DNA from: Benincasa hispida
Taxonomy: Eukaryota > Streptophyta > Magnoliopsida > Cucurbitales > Cucurbitaceae
Length of the DNA stretch: 64,000 nt
NCBI RefSeq assembly: GCF_009727055.1
Contig: NC_052349.1
Span: forward strand, 39,284,467 to 39,348,466
Direction: 5' to 3'
Below, piece by piece: positions 1-9,953 of this stretch (position 1 is its first letter; every line of letters starts with the position of its first letter). The position numbers were made by a program, and so were the translations under genes. Below the pieces are notes generated by a model. The model saw only the letters and a program-made list of their open reading frames with translations, made no database searches and was not told where the DNA came from.

Positions 1-1720
1 TCAAAAGGAGGCCTGTGAAAACATAAAACTTAAACAAACTATCAGATGCCAAGTCTCCAGCAACGACACTAAAAACTTGTTGGGGATAAGTTTGTTTGTG
101 TTAATCAATATGCGATGATGGTCATGCGATGATCATGCGTTGGTTTGAAGAATATGCAGTATGCGTTAATCGTGTTTGTATGATCATGCATTCATGTCAC
201 AAGTTTTCTTGCTCTTTTGCCAAGTATAACAAGATCGTAAGTTTCTCAGGATGATCCGAGGTTGAACACGGGGACTTGCAACTAAAGATGATTATAAAGT
301 AATGTGTTTGAGGCAGAGAATAAAAATAAAAAGAAAAAAGTTGATTAACTATGAGTTACTCCTACTTCTAGCTAAACAGACTGAACAATTAAAGTTTGAC
401 TATGAGAATCGGTAGAGATGCGACAATTGTTAACGCTAATAAGATGCATGGAGAAGTAGGGTTGGGAAGGAGATATCACTAAGTTCTTAAGTTTGGTTGA
501 AAGGATAATCCCAGCTCGCCACACTCGCGCATCGCACACCTCTTGGTGGTCAGCCACATGCTTTATATCTCTATAACGCATGGTTGCATTGAGCATAAGG
601 TTATTCCTATATCTAGGAACAATGTTTACTTTGTTTATTGAGTTCCACAACTACTAACCCTCTCGGGCAGTTAGTTATAGCTACTTGATCATAGACAAAC
701 ATTGTGATAGTCTCATACTAAGTAAACAGGATTGACTCACTATACTCGTGCTTTGCACACCTCTCGGTGGTTCGCTACATGCATCATATCTCTATGCCAC
801 ATGATTGAATATGCGATAACACTTGCAATTTGTACTTAACTCATGGCGATGAAAGTAAAAGATGATGGAGTAGAAGAAGATGATGAAAATGATGTTGAAG
901 GAATTAAAAAGATGCATTGATTACAAAATGTATTAATGTCTTAAGCTAAAATGTAATATAATACAGAGGTGAGAAGAGAGAGGTGGAAGGCTAGATGTAG
1001 GCAAACTCTTGCTTCCATCAGATATGTGTCAAGGCTATCGGTGGTGTAATGGATGGGCGGTGGAGTAGTCCCTCTCGAGATCTATCTCTGGCGAAGCTCC
1101 GATCGTCAATCGGGGGACGTTGTGGAAGTGAAGAACTCTCAAATAATTTCTTGCTCATGCTCTTGTCTGTGATCACAGGAATCTACCCAAGGCAGAAGTC
1201 CCGGATGCCTTGATCTTGGGCTTCAAGGCTCTATTTATAGAGCCAAATGCTAACAAATTTGATAATCCCAGTCTGAATCACTGTCATTTCTGATGCGGTA
1301 GGTGACAATGTTATCATGATATTATCTCTTTGATACTTCTGAGGTATGCGTTCATCATTGTTTCTTCTGAAGGATCAATACATTCCACCCACTCTTTGTG
1401 GTCATACTTCTATCATGGCTATCACTCTATAGTTGTGACATTTCATGTGACCAACTTTTCTTCATTGAGATCAACATACGCAATCAACTTTGCGATGTTT
1501 TGAGATCAAAGCATGCGATCGACTCCTGCGACAACTACAAAATAGACATTTTGACGCAAGATAACGCATGATATAGGATTAACGGGGATTTTTAGTACAA
1601 ATCAACGCGAGTTCATTATTTCACATGAATTCTTAGTATTATCTACTCATCAATCCTCATTATTCTAAGTAAAAAGCTGCAATAGCTTGTATTTCTATAA
1701 GCTATCAAGCTTCAAGAGGC
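1..1720. other. Unassigned repeat-like DNA
   Basis: No reading frame here resembles a protein I recognise. Two stretches, about 522-595 and 742-812, are diverged copies of each other in the same orientation; both carry GCACACCTCT followed by GGTGG and a TATATCTCTAT-like run. At 1227-1244 there is a near-perfect 18-bp palindrome centred on a TATA-like core (CTATTTATAG). Such a core is common near transcription starts of LTR elements. The segment is probably part of a retroelement, perhaps on the minus strand, but the family cannot be named from what is visible. Confidence 0.35.
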
Positions 1721-3320
1721 CAAACGTGCACGGGTTATACCGAGCATCAGCATGCCTTGGGCTAGCCATGGGGCTGTATAGACGAGCATAAGTGACTTAG
1801 ACACCCAAGGGAAGGCTCTTGTGATGTTGGACAGCATGCAGGGTGCCTAGGTAGGGTGATTGACGCACAGTTGGTGTGGTTGAAGGAAATATTTTTGCAT
1901 AAGCCAAGTTAACACCTAGAGAAAAATCCTAAGTGTTCAACACCTAAGGAAGATGGCATTGGAAGATAAGGTCAATATGTCAAGGATAATATGAGCTTAA
2001 TTCCAAAAGTTGGTCTCAAAAGGGAGACCCTTGATAGAAGCTAAAATATGTTGTTATGTCCACGGGGTTGACACTAATAGGAGAAGCTTATCAACCCTAG
2101 GAAGATTGTCAAAGTCGTGAGTGACTATGATTGTTCTCTAAATGTTTTAGAAATCCATGTTTTAATGAAGTTTATTCTCATGTTATTCATTTTACAAGAA
2201 GTTCCAAACAAACTAGTTTTCCTAAGTTATGAAAACATGCTAGTTTATTAAGTTTGTGAAGCATGTTTAATAAGGTTGACTAACGCATGCTAGTTTTTTT
2301 TTAAAAAAAAAATTTTAAGGAAGCTTCTATAGCATATGCAAAGTATAAAGTACATGTTGTTATGTATAAGTATATGTACTTTTAATGTTTATAAGCATGC
2401 GTCAAAGAACCATGTTCACATGAAAGTTATGTTAAAGTTATGTTTATAATATCATATTTTTAGTAAGCATGTTCAATAGAGATGTTTCTTTAAGGATATG
2501 TTAAGCTCGATACTGAAGGACTTAGAAAAGGTATCCGAGCAACTTGATACTAAAGGACTTAAAGAAGGTACCTGAGCAGCTCGATACTCAAGGGCACTAA
2601 GAAGGTATCCAAGCAGCTCGATATTGAAGAACATTGAGAAGGTATCTGAGCAGTAGTACCTAAGGTATGGCAGTATTTAACTAGAACCACCTGCACATAG
2701 GTAGAGATGACGTTGAGAGTTAAACAAAAGGGTTCTCCCTCAACTAAAGATCAGTTTAGCTATGTTTTCAAATACGATATGTTTACAAGTTTTGTGTACA
2801 TGCTTGTTTGGCCAGTTCAGTTTTCAGTATTCAGTTTTCTAGTTTCCAGTTTTAAGCGTGAGATTTATGTATTATTTAAGTCACTCACTGGACTTGTAGC
2901 TCATCCTATTTTTAAACATTTTTCCCTCCCCAGGTAGCGGTCAACTCCCAGAGGTTAATTCTTTTGTTGCTCTACCACTCAAGGACTCAAGTAAAGAAGA
3001 AAGACTAGGTGTTTGTTCTATAAATACTAGTACACATGTTTTGTGCATACAGGGACTAGGTTTAGCATACTGGACTCACTGGATCATGTAATGTACATGA
3101 ATTGTATATATGATTGGTTGTTATGAAACTCTGTTGATGGAAGATTGTGGAGTTCTTGTTAGTCTGTTCAGTATGTTTATGAGTATGTGTGTATGTATTC
3201 CAAGGTTTCTAAGTCAGGTTAAGCATGCTAGTAGGCAGTAAGTGCCAACAAGAGGGTTGGTAACTATTGTCGTCATATTTTCTTTCAGATTAAGAAGGCA
3301 ATCTGAAAGGGAGTGTGACA
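1721..3320 (+). mobile_element. Probable Gypsy-type LTR, mainly its 3' part
   Basis: The stretch ends GGGAGTGTGACA, the kind of ending seen in plant Ty3/Gypsy LTRs. Before it come a CACTCACTGGACTTGTAGCTC phrase and a CCCAGGTAGCGG phrase that recur in such LTRs as I remember them. It contains a four-unit tandem repeat. No partner LTR, primer binding site or target duplication was found, so it may be a solo or truncated LTR. The left edge is a guess. The small ORFs inside have no recognisable product. Confidence 0.4.
2505..2652 (+). repeat. Four-unit 37-bp tandem repeat
   Basis: Four diverged units of about 37 bp, each starting GCTCGATACT (one starts CTTGATACTA) and ending in a GAAGGTATCNGAGCA-like phrase. 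They fill 148 bp inside the Gypsy-like LTR. Unit lengths vary by a base or so. Confidence 0.8.
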
Positions 3321-3529
3321 GTTGTGTATTGGGCTTGATATGTAGAGTAAGAGTTTTTATCCCAAATCTTTTTTTCTCATAAAAATAGTATAAGTTTTCC
3401 AAACATAATTGTTATATTTTAAACAAAATAAAATCAAAATGCACATCTAGTTTAAGAAATAAAGGAGCAAAGAAAATTGTGTAAAAAAAATTAAAGGACC
3501 AAAGAAAATATATTATTTAATATTAATTT

Positions 3530-4307
3530 TGCTCTAAGACATGCATTCTATTACACACTATAAATGCATGACAATAATTGTTTATGTGTTTTAATGCTTG
3601 TTATATATTTTTGTATTATATCTTCAAGACCAAACGTGATGAAATGAAATTCTGGTGTCGAGAACTTGTCTGGTTCTATCTTCAAAGCCCATACATGCTG
3701 CCATTGATAACAAACCAATATTCTTAACTAAAGCCCAATACGAGCAATTAGCTCTTCAACGATGCCAAGATGAAATTTGGAGCAAGAGATTGAGAAAGGA
3801 TTCTTGATAGAGATCAGGATTTGGAGCATCGGAATCGTGAGGAAGAGGCCAAAGATCGAGAGCATACCTGTTTAGAAAGCTTACAGAGCGAGAGCGTGAC
3901 AAGGAGTTGGATGCCATTAAAGAACAATATCTTGGCTCTAAGAAGCCTAAGAAACGTGTTATTAAACCTAGTAAGAAATTTTACTTCTCATTTGATTAGG
4001 AAAACACTGAGGATACTTCTTGGGACATGATTTACTATACTAAAATCCTCACAAGGACCAACTTTTGTTTAGATAGGGTTTTGTGTTGGCATGGATAGAC
4101 AAGAGTAAAAGAAGCTTGTAGCTAAGAATGAGAAGGAGATGAGGGAGGAGATACGAAAGAAAGACGGTGTGGAGGAAAAACCAGAGGAGACTGCAGCTTA
4201 AAAACTCAAGGAAAAAGCTGTTGATTTGTATGACTCATTTGATATTAGAGTTGATTGGCATTTGAGCGAAAATAAGCTAGAGGAAATGACAGGGAGGGAT
4301 TGGAGAA
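3530..4307 (+). pseudogene. Partial decayed copy of the RH21/Prp28-like helicase gene
   Basis: This stretch matches the intact helicase gene from about 13010 to 13960. The match begins inside the parent's 5'UTR intron, covers the intron end (the acceptor is changed from CTCCAG to CTTCAAG) and the start codon (here 3639), and stops after the codons for the ERDW motif. Roughly 150 bp of the Arg/Asp/Glu-rich segment is missing. In-frame stops have formed where the parent has Trp (GATTAGG) and Gln (GCAGCTTAA). Intron sequence in the copy shows a DNA-level duplication and not a reverse-transcribed copy. It lacks every helicase motif and cannot make a working enzyme. The Copia element starts 58 bp downstream. 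Confidence 0.9.
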
Positions 4308-4364
4308 GATGCATATTCGAGCCCTCTCCCTATGACCGTCGAGAGGCCTAAGGCGACTAGTCAA

Positions 4365-4737
4365 TGTTGGAATAAATGGTAGTGACCGTTCGTGTAAAGT
4401 TGTATTATTTCATAAATGAACATGTCTTTTCGCAATTAACCAACTTGAAGAAGAGACATGACTATTCGAATGACCATGAATAGTCTACAAATATGTCTTT
4501 TCTTCATATTATTTTTTAGAACAATTTTTCATAAACACTTTTCTTCCATGAAACAGGTGCTGCTTTCATAAGAAAGTTAATCTGTTCTATCCTGAGGGAT
4601 AATTACTCATGAAATTCAGACACTAGAGTGAGTAAAATTGTCTTAAGAAGACAACATGAAGTCGTTGAACTCATATTCTCTTCGATATATCAACTTTTGT
4701 ATTTTCTACATTTTTTTATGATATTATTCATATAACA
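4365..4737 (+). repeat. Left (5') LTR of the Copia element
   Basis: 373 bp, TG to CA. It aligns along its length with the right LTR but lacks about 73 bp after CTTCCATGAAA. The missing part in the right copy contains TATATAAAG, the likely promoter TATA box, so this 5' LTR has probably lost its promoter core. Confidence 0.88.
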
Positions 4738-5244
4738 ATCTTAAGAAAATTTTAGTGCATCTATATTGTATGTGCTATTTTTTCCCTTTCATGCGCATCT
4801 AGTGTTATGTACATCTTCCATATGGCTTCTCTCAAATCGGTAAGATTGTACATGGCTTTTACTCTGTTTTTTATTTGCCCTAACGGCTTAACCATTAACA
4901 AAAAATGTACTTTCACGGCTGTTCTTTTTAAAAAAACAAAGGAAAAAAAATCTCCTTCTAGATTTTGTTTCATCATACATAGTGTGTGGCTGGTGAATTT
5001 TGTTTTGTTTGTTAAATCCGGTGTTATGGACGCTCCGACCAAATTTTAATCTGATTTCTTTTTGTTCTGTTTTGTCGTTCTTGTTATATATTCATTGGTT
5101 TATTTGGTTTGCATGTATATTATAAAACAATAATTTTATATCTCACGTTTTTTTATGTAAATATAATTATACATTTATTGATTTCTAAAACAAATATTTT
5201 GGTTATATATAAAATTGTTTTGGAATATTTATATTGTTTCCATT

Positions 5245-5460
5245 TGCTTCTGGTATGTATAATCAATGAGATTTTGCTCATTGACTTCATGTGCTGCTTT
5301 TGTGTCTATCACGATCGAGAGATTTTGTGCTACTTTTGTGTATAATCAATGAGATTTTACTCATTGACTTCATGTACTATTTTTTATTTTATTGATTATA
5401 CATACCAGTATTGACTTCATGTGCTACTTTTGTGTATAATCAATGAGATTTTGTTGAATA
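5245..5460 (+). repeat. Local repeat with small inverted arms
   Basis: Three diverged copies of a block containing GTATAATCAATGAGATTTT, then ACTCATTGACTTCATG and TGCTACTTTTGTG. Each full block holds an AATGAG/CTCATT hairpin. It lies inside the Copia element and has no coding sense. Confidence 0.6.
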
Positions 5461-6780
5461 TATTATAATTTTATAAGTATCTTGGCTTTATGTGCTATTT
5501 TTGTGGCTCTGGTTTATTGATTAGAATCAATATTAATTATGTTAATATTGTGCACTGGTTTCAATAAAACATCATCTTAGTGATATCTGAATAGTTGTAT
5601 AAACGCAATTATTATGTGTTTTTTTTTCCTCAAGAGACATCTTCAGGAAGTTTCTTTTTCTTAAGAGTTTCTTAAAAGCATAGCATCTGTTATTTTAAAA
5701 AATAATAATAATAATAAATAAATAAATAAATAAATATTGGCACACATATTTTGGCATGGGTTCACCGTTTGGCCTATATACAATGGATTATTGTTTGATG
5801 TTCTGCACTAATTTTGCGTTTATACAATTATATGTATGAGAACAGTGATTTAAACTATGAGTATGGCACTATTTTTGTTATTATTTTTTATTTGGCTTAT
5901 TTTCTCATGACATTTTAAGTTTTATGTATGATGTGTATAATGTGTATGTAAATTATGCAGAATTGCATAATAGAATATCTCAAGTTTTAAGCAAAATGTT
6001 TACATGTTATCTTAAGTTTCAAGCATGATGAATAATGTCTCCATGTTTATTTTGTTGCTTTATCGGTTTTATTTTTTAAGAAAATGTTTAGTAAAGTTCT
6101 TTACTTTGTCTTACAAATATATGGTGATCAATCTCATATAAATGTCATCAATGATACAAAAGTGTTGTACCATATTTTGGTGGAAATCATGGAGGAAAAT
6201 TATGAGAAATTTAACTAAATGGTTTCAAATGATGACAAGAAGAAATTTCGTTCTCCCTTGCAATTTGGAATATGGAAATCTTTTTTTTAAATGCTATTGT
6301 AATGTTGAAGAAGAAGCCAACAAAGAAAAGTTGCTTGCACTTGAGGCATAGAAACATATGCAAAATATTAATGCAAGAGCTACAACCTGAGTGAACTAGA
6401 TAACACACTATATATTGTGTATAGTGGTGAATTTGTCAAAAAGCTATGAGAATTATTAGAGAAAAATAATATATATAAGACAGAAGATGCCATAACAATA
6501 AAATTTATAGTCGGAAATTGTTTTATCTATAAAATGATTGATTCCAAAATTGGGATGAGACATTTCGTGAATATGTCTCCCCATGGTTGAAAGTTAGTTA
6601 TATTATATATGGAATTCCATATATATACATAGGAAATTCCCTTATAAATTATGGAAAGGATTAAACCTTCTTAAAATTTTATATTATTGTGGGGTATTTT
6701 AAAAAAATGACTATTCCAATATGATAATCCAAGTTTTAGAATATTGAATAACAATTTAAAAAGAGGTTGAAATCGCTAGA

Positions 6781-8576
6781 TTTTGTGTCACAATCTCATA
6801 TATCTTGTAGTTTGTAAATACAAATTATATATTTAATAAAATAAGATGTATTTTATTAACATTTAGACTATATTAATTTAATCCAACAAACTAAGATGCA
6901 AGGTTATTTTATGTAACTTAAAACATGTATTTGGTTGATATACAAGTGGATCATGTTTAAGTAATAACCTAAATGGTCTGTAATACCTTATCCTAGTGAC
7001 ACTATGAATACGGTCCGCTTTGTAATTGTTACAACCGTTGTAAATTGCTACAAATAATCTGATCCTGATCATTCATGTGGAGATATGTGAAGGAAGTATT
7101 CTATACAAAGAGTTTATATAAGACCAGACCACGAAATTAATAGTCTCTATATATAACATCATTACTGGAAGAGACTTATATTTCGCCAAGATGACCGTAG
7201 GTGACTTGACCTTAATCCTGAGTGAGTTGTGAACTCCTGTTTATGAGGGCAAACCTTTGATCTGTATTGATGAGAGTGGCTATGTTAGCCGACTCAACAA
7301 GCCTACCGTTTTGGGAATTTATCTGAGTAAGGAGTCGGGAACATAACTACACTAAATGGAATTCACGTCTTCCCGACCTCAGGGAAAGTAGATAAATAGC
7401 TCCCTTAATAACTAATTCCAGGTCTTGAACAATGAGGCCTCAACCTTTCACTGGCTTGAAAGGTGTCACTTTATAGTTAGATTATAAACTGTTTGTTCAT
7501 TGGAGGAATCGATGGAGTTGGATGTAACTACAGGGGTAAAATAGTAATTTGACCCAATTGTAGTTATGAGCAATTTGTGAAGGGTCGACTCACTGTCGAT
7601 TGGTTATATTTGTGGACATAGAAATATATCTACAGTGCGAAGAGTGCAACTATCGATCTTTAGTGGAGTGATCGGTAGTTAATGAACATTAATTAATTTA
7701 ACTAAAGAGTTTAATTAATTAATCTCATATCATTGGAGCTTCTAATTTGTAGGTCCATAAGATCCTCTCGTTAGCTCAGGGTGGCAATGAGGAATGATTT
7801 GAATTGTTCAGATTACTTGAAGAATTTTTATATTAATGTAATTAAATATATAATATGGTTAATTATAGATGTGTTTTATAATCCAAATTATGAAATAGAG
7901 AAATATTTGAATGAGATTCAAATATTAAACTCATGTGAATTAGATTCATGAATAATTAATTAACGTTAATGTTGGAGAGGTGTATACATATAATATGTAA
8001 TGTTTAATTGTTAATTAATTAACTATATATTAAATTGGATTTAATATATGGTTGTTTAATTTGTATGACAATTAATTAAGTAGAGGTTATTTACTTAATT
8101 AGCTTAAAAGGGTGGAAAAGGAAAAACTTGGAGAAGGGGTTGACCCTTCTACACATAAATAAATCCTTATAGCCCATTTAGGAAAAAAAAAAAAAAATTC
8201 ATTATGCAAAACAAAAACCCTAGCCTCCGCCAAATTCCTCTATACGCTCTCAACAAATTCTCTCTACATCTTCCTCTTCCAAGTGTTAGGGACAACACTT
8301 CTAACCCTTAGAATCCTAGAAAATAACAAGGTTATTCTTACGATGGTGTCCTTGATCGTTGAAGAGGTGTTCATGAGGCAAGCAAGAAGAGTTTACAAGA
8401 AGATCAAGATTCAACAAAGGTAAGGTCCTATCCATTTTCTTCTTCTTCCATAGCATGCTTATTTTGATGTTTATCCTCTATTTTTCTTGTGTGGACTGCT
8501 ATATTTTTGTTTATATTAAATGGAAAAACACAATGCAAGACGATCTCATGCTTCTGCGGGAATTTGATTCCCTTCA
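6781..8576 (+). mobile_element. Copia LTR nested in the older Copia element
   Basis: From a degenerate start (GTGTCACAATCTC, then TTGTAGTTTGTAAATAC) to GATTCCCTTCA, this stretch follows the same order of landmarks as the other long LTRs in the window. These are TACAAGTGGATCATG, GATCATTCATGTGGAGATATG, TATAAGACCAGACCACG and GTGCAACTATCG, with a splice-like AAAGGTAAGG near the end. No matching 5-bp duplication was found, so it may be a solo LTR whose borders have decayed. It lies between the element's unassigned interior and its RNase H tail. Confidence 0.7.
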
Positions 8577-8687
8577 GGAATATGATTGAGTAACAAAATT
8601 TTTGTATACCTCCTTAGTGAATAATAATAAGTATTGACATATATGACGAAGACTCAACATAATTAGATAATGATTTCTAATGGAATT

Positions 8688-8797
8688 ATCACAATTGACT
8701 TTATAAGGTTAGAAAATAATATTGTGGATTTGCTTGTAAAATGTCTAACTAGAGAGTTGATTGAAATTTCATCAAGAAAAAGGAGATTAAAGCCTTT
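8688..8797 (+). pseudogene. Copia pol C-terminal tail (end of RNase H)
   Basis: The plus-strand translation reads TIDFIRLENNIVDLL, then CLTRELIEISSRKRRLKP. This matches the usual Copia pol ending of the type NIADPLTKGL(N/T)RELV..SS.GMGLKP. It supports the plus orientation and Copia class of the 4365-9757 element. All upstream pol domains are gone. Confidence 0.8.
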
Positions 8798-9311
8798 CAT
8801 TTTAAAAAAGTTAATCAGAGAGGCAACTCAACCTAGTTGACTGAAGATCCCAAGGTCTAGGTTCAATGGGCAAACCGACCTCTTGATAACTTAGTGAGCA
8901 TTGCATTGAATTTTTTTTTTCTTACCCATTCTAAGGATGATGGGACAGTGCAAGTGTGGTTTTAGGGTAAACATTGTGCTTTTAATGATTTCTATAAGTT
9001 GTTGAATAATTATTTAAGAAAAGAGCATGTACGCAATGTTCTTTATAGAAATCACCAATGTGAATGTGAAGGGGCCGCTTCTATGAGAATTTTAAGGCAA
9101 ATTCTCTAAAATACTAATAAGACCAGACAGTGTTCAAGGCCAAAATAAACGTATTTATGAGAACAAACTTTGTTATAATGAGAAACTGTATGACTTTAAT
9201 TGTCTTAGTTTACTCTAGAACGACTAACAGTTAAAGACATTAGGTCCACTGATTAGCTAAGTAAACTTGACTGATGTTCATTAGGGAAAGTTCAAACCAT
9301 TTATGGGGGAT

Positions 9312-9757
9312 TGTTGGAATAAATGGTAGTGACCATTCGTGTAAAGTTGTATCATTTCATAAATGAACATGTCTTTTCGCAATTATCCAACTTGAAGAAG
9401 AGACATGACTATTTGGATGGCCATGAATAGTTTATAAATATGCTTCTTCTTCAAATTGCTTTTTAGAACAAATTTTCATAAACACTTTTCTCCCATGAAA
9501 TTTTCTCCCCTTTATATAAAGTCTTTGAAGTTCGGCTTATTTCCACAAAGTATAGATCATTAGATCTTGTGAACGAGGTGCTGCTTCGATAAGAAAGTTA
9601 ATATATTCTATACTGAGAGACAATTACTCATGGAACTTAGGCACTAGAATGAGTAAAATTGTCTTAAGGAGACAACGTGAAGTTGTTGGGCTCAAATTCT
9701 CTTCGGTATATTCGATTATGTATTTTCTGGTTTTCTTATGATATTATTCATATAACA
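9312..9757 (+). repeat. Right (3') LTR of the Copia element
   Basis: 446 bp, TGTTGGAATAAATGG to ATAACA, directly after the polypurine tract and directly before the GTCAA duplication. It retains a TATATAAAG box that the left copy lacks. If it still acts as a promoter, it points toward the helicase gene about 3.4 kb downstream. Confidence 0.88.
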
Positions 9758-9953
9758 GTCAATACCGTACGATAGTTTCCCTCAGCTGCAAGAAACCTCT
9801 TATCTTCTCCGAATTATTCTAGCAACAGCTCACTTGAGAAAAGGTCGATACAATCTGATTTAACAATTTTTCAATGATGGTTAAATTGATTCAATCTTCA
9901 AAATGGTTTTTAATGGATTTTAATTTTGGTAATTAGGGATTTCAAATCAGTAG
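9758..9953 (+). promoter_or_regulatory. Probable remnant of the helicase 5' leader
   Basis: These 196 bp are the only non-transposon DNA between the Copia element and the Gypsy solo LTR. They hold a pyrimidine-rich CTCTTATCTTCTCC stretch, like a 5'UTR, and an AAAAGGTCGAT phrase that could be a splice donor. The helicase has a clear acceptor 11 bp before its ATG, so a 5'UTR exon must lie upstream and this is the best place for it. This is inference; no transcript evidence is available. Confidence 0.35.

Larger units (their letters stand above)
4365..9757 (+). mobile_element. Degenerate full-length Copia retrotransposon
   Basis: Two related LTRs (4365-4737 and 9312-9757), both TGTTGGAATAAATGG to ATAACA, bound the element. 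GTCAA lies directly before the left one (4360-4364) and directly after the right one (9758-9762), which is a 5-bp target-site duplication. A purine run (TATGGGGGA) just before the right LTR is the polypurine tract. The interior keeps only the end of the RNase H domain and unassigned sequence, with another LTR at 6781-8576. No canonical tRNA-Met primer site follows the left LTR. The order LTR, pol tail, PPT, LTR gives plus orientation. The element cannot move by itself. Confidence 0.88.

Noticed and set aside
3530..4307. Processed (retro) copy of the helicase
   Set aside because: The copy includes 5'UTR intron sequence, so it was copied as DNA.
4761..5049. Overlapping 80-93 codon ORFs on both strands
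   Set aside because: Inside the Copia interior, no motif, low-complexity composition.
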